NCBI GenBank assembly: GCA_030247555.1
Contig: JAOTSD010000004.1
Location: 45,716 to 109,715, forward strand
DNA: 64,000 nucleotides
Reading direction: 5' to 3'
From: Siculibacillus sp.
GTDB lineage: Bacteria > Pseudomonadota > Alphaproteobacteria > Rhizobiales > Ancalomicrobiaceae
Numbering within the stretch: the stretch's first letter is position 1; every line of letters begins with the position of its first letter. Below, piece by piece: positions 17,688 through 30,305 of the stretch. Made by a program: the position numbers and the translations under genes. Under the pieces are notes generated by a model. The model was not told the origin of the DNA, searched no databases, and was given only the letters and a program-made list of their open reading frames with translations.

Positions 17688-19639
17688 GCGCCTCGCTCTC
17701 CTACCGCCCCGACATCGACGGACTGAGGGCGGTCTCGGTCGTCGTCGTCATGTTGTTCCACCTCGGCGTGACCACGATGAGCGGCGGCTTCGTCGGCGTC
17801 GACGTGTTCTTCGTCATCTCCGGCTTTCTCATCACCTCGATCATCGCCCGTGAGATCGACGCCGGCACCTTCACCTTCGCGGCCTTCTACGAGCGGCGGA
17901 TCCGGCGGATCTATCCGGCGCTGATCGTCGTGCTGCTCGCGACCTTCGCCGGCGCTCTGCTGGTCACCATGCCGCGCGACTTCGTCGCCTTCACCCGCAC
18001 GCTGATCGCCGCGCCGCTGTTCGCAGCCAACTTCATGTTCCTCGGCGGCGAGGGCTATTTCGATCCGGCGAGCACGACCAAGCCGCTGCTCCACATCTGG
18101 TCGCTGGGCGTCGAGGAGCAATTCTACATCGTCTTCCCGTGGCTGCTGATGTGGGCGGCACGGCGCGGTGGAACGTGGCGGACGAAGTTCGTCGCCGGGG
18201 TTGTCGCAGGGTCGATGCTGGTCAGCGTCATCGGCGGCCTCTTCGACTGGCGCAACGCCTATTTCCTGCTGCCGACCCGCTTCTTCGAACTGGGGATCGG
18301 CGCGCTGGTGGCGCTGGCGCGGCCGCGCCTCGGCCGGGGGCTGCGCGGGCTCCTCGGGGTGGCGGGGTTGGCGGCGATCGCCGTCTCCTGTCTGGTCTTC
18401 GACGAGGCGACGGTCTTTCCCGGCTGGGCGGCGCTGGTGCCCTGCCTGGGGGCCGCGGGTGTGATCTTCGGGGAGGGCGGTCCGGTGGCGCGGCTCTTGG
18501 CGTGGCGGCCGATCGTCTACGTCGGGCGCATCTCCTATCCGATGTATCTGTGGCATTGGCCGCCGATCGTCTTCGTCCTGGCGGTGACGGGCCGGCCGAT
18601 CGAGCCGGCGACGGCGGTGGTGCTGTTCGCCCTCACCGTGGCGCTGTCGGCCGCGACCTATCACCTGATCGAGACGCCGCTGCGCTCGCGCCGGTGGCTT
18701 GCGACGCGGGGCCGGCTCTTCGCCGGCGCGGGGATCGCCTCGGCGATGGTGGCGGGGCTCGGCATCGCCGGCTTCGTCGGCAAGGGTTGGCCGGATCGGC
18801 TGTCGGCCGAGGAGGCCGCGCTGGCGCGGGTGGCGACGGAGCGTACGTCGCTCGAGACGTTGTGTCCGCACGGCCGGCGCGACATGGGCAAGGATCTGCC
18901 GCCCTGCTTCCTCGGCGACCGGACGCGCGAGCGGCTCGACTTCGCCGTCCTCGGTGACAGTCACGCCCGGGCGCTGGCCGGCGAGATCTCGGCCGCCGCG
19001 ACCGACGAAGGGCTGAAGGGGATCTATCTCGGGCGCGTCGCCTGCTCGCCGCTCACCGGCATCGAGCGGACCGGCGATTCGACGCGGCGTTGCGGCGAGC
19101 ACCTCGCTTGGGCGCTTGAGCGGATCCGCACGCTCGATCCGCCGACGGTGGTGCTGATCGGTCGTTGGGGCGGGCTGGCGGGCGAGACGGCGGTGGCGCA
19201 CGAACGCCGGGACCCGGTGATCTGGGCGGAGGGTGGCAGGATCGTGCCGCGCGGCGAGGTGCCGGCGGCGATCGGCCGCGGCTTCGCCGCGACGCTCGAC
19301 GCGCTCGCCGGGCGCCGTGTGGTGGTTCTCGGCGCCATCCCCGAGCCGGGCTACGACGTGCCGATGGTCCGGGCCGCGGCGCTGCGCTTCGGGCGGACGC
19401 CGCCGCCCGATCCGAGCCGGGCCGATCATCAGGCGAAGCAGGCGGGCGCACGGGCCTGGATGGCGCCGGCCTTGGCCGGGCGGGCGAACGTCCGCGTCGT
19501 CGATCCGGCCGACGTGCTGTGTGCCTCCGGCGTCTGCGCCGCCATGGCGCACGGAGCGCCGCTCTATGTCGACGACAACCACCCGAGCCGCGTCGGCGGC
19601 GGGCTGGTGGCGAAGGCGCTGGCACCGGCGCTGAAGTGA
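17684..19639 (+). CDS. Glycan O-acyltransferase, Acyltransferase_3 plus SGNH domain
   Basis: This 651-residue membrane protein is a two-domain O-acyltransferase. The N-terminal half (about 1-380) has around ten membrane helices and opens with YRPDIDGLRAVSVV, the catalytic-region signature of OafA/YrhL, and has WSLGVEEQFY further on. The C-terminal half (about 400-650) is a periplasmic SGNH domain with GDSHARAL for the nucleophile and DDNHPS for the Asp-His pair. Such fusions acetylate LPS O-antigen, capsule or exopolysaccharide. Translation is coupled to the ELM1-type gene by an ATGA overlap. Confidence 0.92.
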   Translation: MSASLSYRPDIDGLRAVSVVVVMLFHLGVTTMSGGFVGVDVFFVISGFLITSIIAREIDAGTFTFAAFYERRIRRIYPALIVVLLATFAGALLVTMPRDFVAFTRTLIAAPLFAANFMFLGGEGYFDPASTTKPLLHIWSLGVEEQFYIVFPWLLMWAARRGGTWRTKFVAGVVAGSMLVSVIGGLFDWRNAYFLLPTRFFELGIGALVALARPRLGRGLRGLLGVAGLAAIAVSCLVFDEATVFPGWAALVPCLGAAGVIFGEGGPVARLLAWRPIVYVGRISYPMYLWHWPPIVFVLAVTGRPIEPATAVVLFALTVALSAATYHLIETPLRSRRWLATRGRLFAGAGIASAMVAGLGIAGFVGKGWPDRLSAEEAALARVATERTSLETLCPHGRRDMGKDLPPCFLGDRTRERLDFAVLGDSHARALAGEISAAATDEGLKGIYLGRVACSPLTGIERTGDSTRRCGEHLAWALERIRTLDPPTVVLIGRWGGLAGETAVAHERRDPVIWAEGGRIVPRGEVPAAIGRGFAATLDALAGRRVVVLGAIPEPGYDVPMVRAAALRFGRTPPPDPSRADHQAKQAGARAWMAPALAGRANVRVVDPADVLCASGVCAAMAHGAPLYVDDNHPSRVGGGLVAKALAPALK

Positions 19640-19794
19640 CGCCAGCGCCAGCGTCGAAGGAATTGGCCCCGTGGGCGATCCGACGATGGTTGTCGAGGGC
19701 GCGGCGGCATGGCATCTACGCCACGACGAAGCTTCCGGACGGTTCCGGCGGTTGGCCGTCTCACCGATCGCGAGACTTTCGAACGGATGTACCC

Positions 19795-20925
19795 ATGAAG
19801 GTCGGACTGCTCGGTTTCACCACGACGAATCTCGGCGACGATCTGCAGGGCATCGCCGCTTCGCTCAATCTGCCCCACGTCGACCGACTGATCGACCGCG
19901 AGCACCTCGCCGACGCCAAGTTCGACGAACCGCATTTCACGATCATGCAGTCGTGGTTCACGCGGCAATGGATCCGGCCGCCGTCGGCGAGCATCGACCC
20001 ATACTACTTCGCCTTCTGCGTCGGGCGGCCGAAGATGGCGTGGGGGTTGTGGCCACGACATCTGCGGCGGCACGCTCCCATCGGGGCGCGCGATCTCGAG
20101 ACGATCCGGCGCTTGGCGGGTATGGGGGTCGAGAGCTTCTGGAGCGGCTGCCTGACGCTGAGGATTGGGTCGTTCCTGAAGCCGGTTCCGGCGGAAGAGC
20201 GCGAGGGCGTCTACTTCGTCGATCTGCATCCCGACGCCGAGCGCTTCGTGCCGGAGGCGCTGCGTGAGAGGGCGGTGCGGATCTCGAACGAAGTACCGCC
20301 GGCGCTGATGGCCGATCCACTGGCGCGGATGGCGCGGGTCGCTGCGCTCTCCGATCGGTTGGCGCGGGCCGAGGTGGTGGTGACGCGCCGGCTGCACACG
20401 GCTCTGCCCTGCGTCGGCTTCGGTACGCCGGTCGCTCTTTTCATCTCCGAGATCGCACACGACAGCAACATCAACCGCTTCGCCGGCTTCGAGGACTTCG
20501 TGCCGATCCGCTACTACGGAAGGGGCGTCGATCCGAAGCCGGTCGACTGGGATCGCCTCGGCGGGGTCGTCATTCCGGATGAACTGAATGCGCGGTGGGC
20601 TCGGCTCGGGGCGGATGTCGCGGCTCGGGTCGGGCCTGTCGACGAGCCGCGGGCGGCGCGGCTCCATCGCCGTGATGTCGTGGTGTTGGCCAACCCCGGG
20701 CTCGGGATCGAGACGGGACGTGTGGCGATCGATCTCGGCATGACCAAGGTCGAGCGGGTGCCGCTCGACTGGACCGCGACCACGATCACGGTGGAGTTGG
20801 AAGGCTACGCCTCCTTCGAACGGGCCCGATTCCCGATACTGGTCCAGGGATTCAAGCAGAAGCCGTGGATCGAGGTCGCGACGGTCGCCGAGGCGATCGC
20901 ACGGCAACGTGTGAGTGCCGCCTGA
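19795..20925 (+). CDS. Polysaccharide pyruvyl transferase family protein
   Basis: The protein has 376 residues from ATG 19795. The N-terminus VGLLGFTTTNLGDDLQGIA and the VVVTRRLHTALPCVGFGTPVALF segment (about 195-215) fit the polysaccharide pyruvyl transferase (CsaB/WcaK) fold, in which the conserved R-H pair binds the phosphate of phosphoenolpyruvate. Pyruvyl ketals add negative charge to exopolysaccharides. The C-terminal 100 residues are less familiar. It follows the acyltransferase on the same strand by about 155 bp and precedes a methyltransferase. Confidence 0.78.
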   Translation: MKVGLLGFTTTNLGDDLQGIAASLNLPHVDRLIDREHLADAKFDEPHFTIMQSWFTRQWIRPPSASIDPYYFAFCVGRPKMAWGLWPRHLRRHAPIGARDLETIRRLAGMGVESFWSGCLTLRIGSFLKPVPAEEREGVYFVDLHPDAERFVPEALRERAVRISNEVPPALMADPLARMARVAALSDRLARAEVVVTRRLHTALPCVGFGTPVALFISEIAHDSNINRFAGFEDFVPIRYYGRGVDPKPVDWDRLGGVVIPDELNARWARLGADVAARVGPVDEPRAARLHRRDVVVLANPGLGIETGRVAIDLGMTKVERVPLDWTATTITVELEGYASFERARFPILVQGFKQKPWIEVATVAEAIARQRVSAA

Positions 20926-20976
20926 GGAGGCCTCGACGGCGGCGTTGCGAACGCGACGGGTGAAAGGACTCGGACC

Positions 20977-21606
20977 ATGGCTCTCGAAGGTTGGCGACGT
21001 CGATTCGGCGATCTGGCTGCGCGGATCGGCCTCGATCGTCTGATGCCGGGTGCAGCGGGCGGCGGCAACCGTTTCTACAACTGCGCCCGGCAGGGTGCGC
21101 GTTCCTGGTGGGAGCGCACCGACGAGGCCGTCGACCTGATCGAGAAGGCGGTCGCCGGGTCGACCGACCGACGGCCGCGGGTACTCGATCTCGGCTGTGG
21201 CGACGGCAAGGTCGCGGTCGAACTCGCGCGACGCGGCATCGAGGTCGACTATGTCGGCTTCGATCTCCACCCGCAATCGGCGGGGGTGCGCCGCCTCGAT
21301 CTCGCCCGCGATCCGATCGGGGTCGAGGGTGACGTCGCCGTGGTCCTCGGCGTGCTCGAATATCTCGCGGACCCGGCGTCGGCACTGAAGAGCATCGCCG
21401 CGGTGGTGCCGCGGCTGGTCGTCAGTTTGGCGACGAGCGATCTCGATCGTCCCGCCACCTTCGATCCGGCGTCGCTCAATTGGGTCTACTTCGTCGATCG
21501 GGCGACCTTCGAGGCGCGTCTCTTCGAGGCCGGTTTCCGCATCGTGGAAAGGCGGGTCACTCCGGATCGAAAGACGGCGCTGTGGTCGGTGGAGAGGTCG
21601 GCCTGA
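20977..21606 (+). CDS. Class I SAM-dependent methyltransferase
   Basis: This 209-residue protein has motif I, RVLDLGCGDGKVAVEL (about 61-76), the acidic residue after strand 2 in DYVGFDLH, and a motif IV-like VVLGVLEYLADP. The fold is clear but the acceptor is not. Genomic position, 51 bp after the pyruvyl-transferase-like gene and inside a glycan locus, suggests a sugar or small carbohydrate precursor. Its stop codon abuts the stop of the convergent TylF-type gene with no spacer. Confidence 0.8.
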   Translation: MALEGWRRRFGDLAARIGLDRLMPGAAGGGNRFYNCARQGARSWWERTDEAVDLIEKAVAGSTDRRPRVLDLGCGDGKVAVELARRGIEVDYVGFDLHPQSAGVRRLDLARDPIGVEGDVAVVLGVLEYLADPASALKSIAAVVPRLVVSLATSDLDRPATFDPASLNWVYFVDRATFEARLFEAGFRIVERRVTPDRKTALWSVERSA

Positions 21607-22332
21607 TCAGGTTCGGCGGAGGACCGCGCTCGCACCGATCTCGAGTTCGAACTCGGGATGTGAGGTGATGAATTCCTCCACCGCGGTGCGGCAACCGCCA
21701 TAGTCGTTGTAGTCGTCCAGCACCACGATGCCGCCGATCGCCAAGCGGTCGCCGATGATGCGCAGGCAAAAGGCGACGGGGTCGTACCAGTCGCAATCGA
21801 TGTGGGCGAAGGCGATCGGGCGGTCGCCGACGACGCCGGGAACGGTGTCCTCGAACAGTCCTTTGTGGAGTTCGATGCGTCCCGGTGTCACCGGCACACG
21901 GTAGCGCTCGAAGGAGGCGACGACCTCCGAATAGAGGTCTCGGCGATAGCCGTAGTAGACGTCCCCCTTCAATCCCCGCGACTTTCCTGCGGCGATCTGC
22001 CTATAGCGATCCTTCGACTTCTGGTCGTCCTTCTCGGACGTCGGTTCGGGGATCATTCCGAAGACGTCGAACCCGTGGAAGGGGCGTCCGGTAGCGGCGG
22101 CGCGGTCGGCGATGACGATCGCCGACCCGCCGAGCGCCACACCGAATTCGAGAAAATCACCCGGAATCGCCTCGCCGATCACGAGATTCAGGCTGCGTTC
22201 GATACGTTCCATCTTCTCGGCGGAGAGATAGGTCAGTCCGTCGAGCCTGACGGAACGGGCGATCGCGCCGAGATGGCTTTCGGTGAAACGCGAACGCAGC
22301 GATCTCAGGAGACGCCTCGGGGATCTGAACAA
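21607..22332 (-). CDS. TylF/macrocin O-methyltransferase family protein
   Basis: The 241-residue protein has the TylF pattern: LEFGVALGGSAIVIAD for SAM binding, FHGFDVFGM, and the metal-site region HIDCDWYDP with VVLDDYNDYGG. TylF enzymes O-methylate deoxysugar hydroxyls; in Gram-negative genomes they are common in LPS or capsule loci. The start appears to be TTG at 22332, since no ATG lies near the family N-terminus; this is tentative. It ends exactly where the convergent methyltransferase ends. Confidence 0.8.
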   Translation of the reverse strand: MFRSPRRLLRSLRSRFTESHLGAIARSVRLDGLTYLSAEKMERIERSLNLVIGEAIPGDFLEFGVALGGSAIVIADRAAATGRPFHGFDVFGMIPEPTSEKDDQKSKDRYRQIAAGKSRGLKGDVYYGYRRDLYSEVVASFERYRVPVTPGRIELHKGLFEDTVPGVVGDRPIAFAHIDCDWYDPVAFCLRIIGDRLAIGGIVVLDDYNDYGGCRTAVEEFITSHPEFELEIGASAVLRRT

Positions 22333-22372
22333 GCGACCGAACTCCGGAGAGTTGTGGGAGAGTGTTTCCGCC

Positions 22373-22846
22373 TCACTTGAACACGACGCCCGTCACTTCG
22401 TAGGAGCGGGCGCCGCCGGGGGCCATGACCTCGACGGTGTCGCCGATGGTCTTGCCGATCAGGGCGCGGGCGATCGGCGAGGAGATCGAGATGCGGCCCT
22501 GTTTCACGTCGGCTTCCATGTCGCCGACGATCTGGTAGCGCGTCTCCTTCTCGGTGTCCTCGTCGATGAGGGTCACCGTGGCGCCGAACTTGATCTTGGT
22601 GCCGCCGAGCTTCGACACGTCGATGACCTCGGCGCGGCCGAGCTTGTCCTCGAGTTCCGCGATGCGGCCCTCGTTGTGGCTCTGCTGCTCCTTGGCGGAA
22701 TGGTATTCGGCGTTCTCCGAAAGGTCGCCGTGAGCGCGCGCTTCCGAAATCGCCTGGATGATGCGCGGGCGTTCGACCTGCTGACGCTGCTTCAGCTCGG
22801 TCTCGAGAGCGGCGTAGCCGCCCGCGGTCATCGGAATCTTCTCCAT
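22373..22846 (-). CDS. greA: Transcript cleavage factor GreA
   Basis: The 157-residue protein begins [19 protein letters not shown], the N-terminal coiled coil whose tip ([15 protein letters not shown]) carries the acidic residues that stimulate RNA cleavage in backtracked RNA polymerase. The C-terminal FKBP-like domain ends with [12 protein letters not shown]. The length is standard. It lies downstream of carB on the same strand, 201 bp away and behind a terminator, so it has its own promoter. Confidence 0.97.
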   Translation of the reverse strand: MEKIPMTAGGYAALETELKQRQQVERPRIIQAISEARAHGDLSENAEYHSAKEQQSHNEGRIAELEDKLGRAEVIDVSKLGGTKIKFGATVTLIDEDTEKETRYQIVGDMEADVKQGRISISSPIARALIGKTIGDTVEVMAPGGARSYEVTGVVFK

Positions 22847-22898
22847 GGGTCAGGGCCCTTTTTTTCTCTGGCATCCGGCCCCGCCGGACGTCGTGGAC

Positions 22899-22939
22899 AA
22901 AAAAGACTTCACGACCGCCGCCTCCCGGCGGTGGTCGTG
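22899..22939 (-). terminator. Intrinsic terminator of carB
   Basis: Read on the minus strand, a stem of 12 bp with one G-T pair (22927-22938 with 22911-22922) is followed a few bases later by six T (A-run at 22899-22904 on the plus strand). It lies about 110 bp after the carB stop codon and before greA. Confidence 0.8.
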
Positions 22940-23047
22940 CGTCTCTCTCGATGCGGGGTTCGGCCGGCGGCCGATCCGTCCCCCCTGATTCACCTCGCCG
23001 GTCGGGCGCCTCCTCGCGTCCCGTCGGCTGTCTCCGCGTTCGCCTCT

Positions 23048-26542
<3,495 letters not shown>

Positions 26543-26833
26543 GCGTGCTCGCGACCATGCCGGCGCGGTCGCACGTTGGCGGCCCGCACCGGTTCGTTTC
26601 TCGATGAAGTCGGAGGATCGTCCGGACTGGCCGGGTTTATAGGGGAAAAGGACCCGGCGGGGAAGGGGGCGCGGGCGTCGCCGCGGCGCCGTGCCGAGGG
26701 GACTCTCGCGACGGGTGCGGGCGCGCGCGGTATCTTTTCATCCCCGGTCGAGCCTACGATATAAGGGACGACGCGCCGCGCGGGTCCGCGGATCGATCCG
26801 CGGGAGGCGGGCGCGGCGACGAGGGACGCGACG

Positions 26834-27808
26834 ATGCGCTGGGAAGGCCACAGGGAAAGCAGCAACATCGAGGATCGGCGCGACGGCGGCGACGATGGTG
26901 GATTCGGCGGCGACGACCACGATTCCGGCTCCGGCGGCTTTTCGCCGGGTGGCGGTTTCGGTCTGCCGATCAATCTCGGCGGCGGCGGCATCGGCACGAT
27001 CATCGTCATGCTGATCATCGCCTGGGTGCTCGGCATCAACCCGATGAGCCTCCTCTCCGGAACCCAGATCGGGCCGAGCGAGCGGACGCACACCTATTCG
27101 CGATCCGAGCGGGCGGTGCAGACCTCGCCGACACGCCGGGACGAACTCTCCCGATTCGTCGCGGTGGTGCTCGGCGACACCGAGGATCGCTGGAAACAGA
27201 TCCTGCCGGCGCAGGTCGGCGACCTCGTTCCCAAGGCGCGCGGCATGCGCTACGAGGAGCCCAGGCTCGTCCTCTTCTCGCGCTCGACCCGCAGTCCCTG
27301 CGGCATGGCCAGCGCCGCCACCGGACCGTTCTATTGCCCGGCCGATCGAAAGGTCTACATCGACCTCGCCTTCTATGACGAATTGAAGACCCGTTTCCGC
27401 GCGCCGGGAGATTTCGCCCAAGCCTATGTCATCGCCCACGAGATCGGCCATCACATCCAGAACATCATCGGCATCCTGCCGGCCTTCAATCAGGCCCGCG
27501 CCCGGATGAGTGAGAAGGAGCAGAACCGCGCCTCGGTCAGGGTCGAGTTGCAGGCCGACTGTTTCGCCGGCGTGTGGGCGCACGAAGCCCAGAAGGAACG
27601 CGACTTCATCGAGCCCGGTGACATCGAGGAGGCTCTCAATGCCGCCTCGCGGATCGGCGACGATTCGATCCAGCGGACGATCCAGGGCTACGTCGTGCCC
27701 GACAGCTTCACCCACGGCTCGGCGGCGCAGCGGGTGCGCTGGTTCAAGATCGGCTTCGAGAGCGGCCGCATGTCGAGTTGCGACACGTTCAAGGCCCCCA
27801 ATCTCTGA
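26834..27808 (+). CDS. ypfJ: Neutral zinc metallopeptidase, YpfJ family
   Basis: The 324-residue protein has a Gly/Asp-rich N-terminus, one membrane helix (about 53-67) and a periplasmic peptidase domain. The zinc-binding HEIGHH lies at 202-207, preceded by the family CPADRKVYIDLAFYDEL, and a further ELQADCFAGVWAH segment supplies the third ligand. The YpfJ family is widespread, but its natural substrate is not known. The start at 26834 is shared with the usual RWEGHRES opening. It is divergent from carB across 291 bp. Confidence 0.9.
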   Translation: MRWEGHRESSNIEDRRDGGDDGGFGGDDHDSGSGGFSPGGGFGLPINLGGGGIGTIIVMLIIAWVLGINPMSLLSGTQIGPSERTHTYSRSERAVQTSPTRRDELSRFVAVVLGDTEDRWKQILPAQVGDLVPKARGMRYEEPRLVLFSRSTRSPCGMASAATGPFYCPADRKVYIDLAFYDELKTRFRAPGDFAQAYVIAHEIGHHIQNIIGILPAFNQARARMSEKEQNRASVRVELQADCFAGVWAHEAQKERDFIEPGDIEEALNAASRIGDDSIQRTIQGYVVPDSFTHGSAAQRVRWFKIGFESGRMSSCDTFKAPNL

Positions 27809-27812
27809 CGGA

Positions 27813-27828
27813 GCGCCCTCCGGGGCGC
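27813..27828 (+). terminator. Short hairpin after ypfJ
   Basis: A 6-bp GC stem (27813-27818 with 27823-27828) lies four bases after the ypfJ stop codon. There is no T-run, so it is a weak candidate. Confidence 0.35.
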
Positions 27829-27856
27829 GCGGCCGCTCGCCGTCCCGGGGGCGCCG

Positions 27857-28750
27857 TCACTTCGTCTCGTCGACGGGACGCGGCGTCGGGGCGGCATGGC
27901 GGCGGGCGCCGACGACGCAGAGCACGACGAGAGCGGTGGCGAGCGCGAGCCGCGGGCCGACCGCGTCGCCGAGCAGCGCCGCGGCGAGGATCAGCCCGAA
28001 GAACGGCTGGAGCAGTTGCAACTGCGACACCGCCGCGACGCCGCCGCGCTCCAGCCCGCGATACCAGAAGAGGAAGCCGATCCACTGGCTGAAGGCGGCG
28101 GTGTAGGCGAGGCCGCCGATCGCCGGCCAGCCGACCAGGGTCCAATCGGGCCACAGGTGGATCGCCGCCGGCAGGCTCAGCGGCAGCGCCAGCACCACCG
28201 CCCAGGAGATCACCCGGCGGCCGCCGAGGCGGGCGGTGAGGCGCGCGCCCTCGGCATAGCCGAGGCCGGCGGAGACCACCGCCGCGAGGATCGCGAGGTC
28301 GCCGCGGAGCGATCCGGCGAGCGACCCGCCGAGCGCGTAGGCGGCGACGACGGCGCTGCCGATGACACCGAAGAGCCAGAACGCCGGCCGGGGCGGACGG
28401 GCGACGCCGCGCAGGATGGCGAAGGCGGCGGTGAAGAGCGGCAGCAGGCCGATGAACAGGGTGGCGCGGGCGGCGGTGATCTCGCGCAGGGCCAGAGCCG
28501 AGAACAGCGGGAAGCCGACGACGACCGTCGCCGAGACGACGAGGAGGGCTGCGAATTCGCGACGGCTCGGCAGCGGTCTCGGCGCCAGCATCAGCGCTCC
28601 GCCGGCGAGCATCGCCGCGCCGACGGCGCGGGCCCAGGTGGCGAAGAGCGGGTCGAGGTCGATCACGGCGAAGCGGGTCGCCACCAGCGAACCGGAGAAG
28701 ATGATCACGCCGATCGTTCCGTCGATCAGTCCCGCCCTGCGTCCGTCCAT
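27857..28750 (-). CDS. DMT-family transporter (EamA, ten helices)
   Basis: The 297-residue protein has ten predicted membrane helices in two EamA repeats, with the family sequences GVIIFSGSLVATRFAVIDL near the start and FSQWIGFLFWYRGLERGGVAAVSQLQLLQPFF before the end. DMT proteins of this type export amino acids or related metabolites. It is divergently transcribed from a MocR regulator, and the shared 134-bp region holds a palindrome, a frequent arrangement in which the regulator controls the exporter. Confidence 0.87.
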   Translation of the reverse strand: MDGRRAGLIDGTIGVIIFSGSLVATRFAVIDLDPLFATWARAVGAAMLAGGALMLAPRPLPSRREFAALLVVSATVVVGFPLFSALALREITAARATLFIGLLPLFTAAFAILRGVARPPRPAFWLFGVIGSAVVAAYALGGSLAGSLRGDLAILAAVVSAGLGYAEGARLTARLGGRRVISWAVVLALPLSLPAAIHLWPDWTLVGWPAIGGLAYTAAFSQWIGFLFWYRGLERGGVAAVSQLQLLQPFFGLILAAALLGDAVGPRLALATALVVLCVVGARRHAAPTPRPVDETK

Positions 28751-28837
28751 CGTCGTCCGACCTCCCCGTCCGCGGCGAAAATCGCGGACTCCGCCGCGGA
28801 GAATGGGCTGACGTGAAGCCCGGATCGAGGTACGGTT

Positions 28838-28864
28838 CCGATACGGTCGGATGAACCGTATCGG
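28838..28864. promoter_or_regulatory. Palindromic operator between DMT gene and mocR-type gene
   Basis: A perfect 10-bp inverted repeat, CCGATACGGT (28838-28847) and ACCGTATCGG (28855-28864), has a 7-base spacer. A further TACGGT at 28831-28836 gives a direct repeat beside it. Direct plus inverted repeats are typical of MocR binding sites. It lies 20 bp before the regulator start. Confidence 0.65.
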
Positions 28865-28884
28865 TACTTTCGGCGGGACGCTTC

Positions 28885-30288
28885 ATGGACTTCGACGTCG
28901 ACAGAGAGGGTTCGGCGACCCTCGCCGAGGCGGTTGCCGCGGCGGTGGAGCGAGCGATCGTGGATCGTCGCCTGCCGCCGGGCGCCCGCTTGCCGTCGAT
29001 TCGCCGGTTGGCCGAGGCGAAGGGCGTGTCGAAATCGACGGTGGTGGAGGCCTACGACCGGCTGGTGGCGAGCGGCCGCGTCAGGTCGCGCCCCGGATCG
29101 GGCTTCACCGTGGCGGTCGAGCCGCGCCGTCCGTCCGTCGACCCCACGCCGGTGCTCGACCGCGACATCGATCCCTCCTGGGTGATGCGCCGGTCGCTGG
29201 AGGTCGATCCGACGATCCCGAAGCCGGGGTGCGGCTGGTTGCCGAGCGAATGGCTGGAAGAGGCCGGCATCCGTCGGGCGCTGCGCGCCGTCGCCCGCGA
29301 TCCGGTGGCCCGATTGGTCGACTACGGCCATCCCCTCGGGCACCCGGCGCTGCGGCGGCTCCTGTCGCTCAGGCTCGGCGAGCGCGGCATCGAGGTCGAG
29401 CCGCAGGCGATCGTGCTGACGGCGGGCGCCTCGGCGGCGGTCGATCTGGTGGTGCGCCATCTGGTCGAGCCGGGCGACGCGGTCTTCGTCGACGATCCCT
29501 GCTACTACAATTTCCGCGCCCAGTTGCGGCTCAACCGGGCGCGGGTGGTGAGCATTCCGTTCCGTCCCGACGGGCCGGATCTCGAGGTCTTCGCGCGCGA
29601 GGCGGAGATCCATCGGCCGCGGCTCTACCTCACCAACTCGGGACCGCACAATCCGACCGGCGGGCGGATCGGGCCGGCGACGGCGCATCGCTTGCTCAAT
29701 CTGGCGACGCGCTTCGACTTCACCATCGTCGAGGACGACGTCTTCGCCGACTTCGAGACGCGGCCGTCGCCCCGGCTCGCCGCGCTCGACCGGCTGGAGC
29801 GGGTGATCCACGTCGGATCGTTCTCGAAGACGCTGTCCTCGGCTCTGCGGCTCGGTTGGGTCGCGGCGCGGCCGGAGCGGGTCGAGGATCTTTCCGAACT
29901 CAAGCTCGCCACGTCCTTCACCAACGACGACCTCGCCGCTCAGGTGGTGGTGCGTCTTCTCGCCGACGGCAGTTATCGCCGTCACGTCGAGGGGCTGCGG
30001 CGACGGATCGCCTCGGCGCGGGCGCAGGTGCTGCGTGAGCTCGAGAAGCTCGGGCTCACGCCATGGAGCACCGGCGACGACGGGCTCTTCCTCTGGGTCG
30101 AACTGCCGGACGGGTTCGACGCCGCCGACCTGGCGAAGCAGGGCGCGGCGGCGGGGATCATCTTCGCCCCCGGCGACGTGTTCTCGCCCTCGCTGTCGGC
30201 CGGGCGGTTCCTGCGCTTCAACGTGGCGCAGTCCGGTTCGCGGCGCATCTGGGATTTCCTCGCCCGCACCCTCGGACGGCGCGGCTGA
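28885..30288 (+). CDS. MocR-type regulator (GntR DNA-binding plus aminotransferase domain)
   Basis: The 467-residue protein fuses a GntR winged helix (about 8-78; LPSIRRLAEAKGVSKSTVVEAYDRL) to a fold-type I aminotransferase domain (about 110-460). The PLP-binding lysine is Lys315 in GSFSKTLSSALRLGW, and the usual NPTG is present. MocR regulators bind PLP or an amino-acid adduct and control neighbouring transport or PLP-related genes. Its likely target is the divergent DMT exporter and itself. The 3' end is 17 bp from the convergent GST gene. Confidence 0.92.
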   Translation: MDFDVDREGSATLAEAVAAAVERAIVDRRLPPGARLPSIRRLAEAKGVSKSTVVEAYDRLVASGRVRSRPGSGFTVAVEPRRPSVDPTPVLDRDIDPSWVMRRSLEVDPTIPKPGCGWLPSEWLEEAGIRRALRAVARDPVARLVDYGHPLGHPALRRLLSLRLGERGIEVEPQAIVLTAGASAAVDLVVRHLVEPGDAVFVDDPCYYNFRAQLRLNRARVVSIPFRPDGPDLEVFAREAEIHRPRLYLTNSGPHNPTGGRIGPATAHRLLNLATRFDFTIVEDDVFADFETRPSPRLAALDRLERVIHVGSFSKTLSSALRLGWVAARPERVEDLSELKLATSFTNDDLAAQVVVRLLADGSYRRHVEGLRRRIASARAQVLRELEKLGLTPWSTGDDGLFLWVELPDGFDAADLAKQGAAAGIIFAPGDVFSPSLSAGRFLRFNVAQSGSRRIWDFLARTLGRRG

Positions 30289-30305
30289 CGGCGGGCCGAG
30301 ATCGT

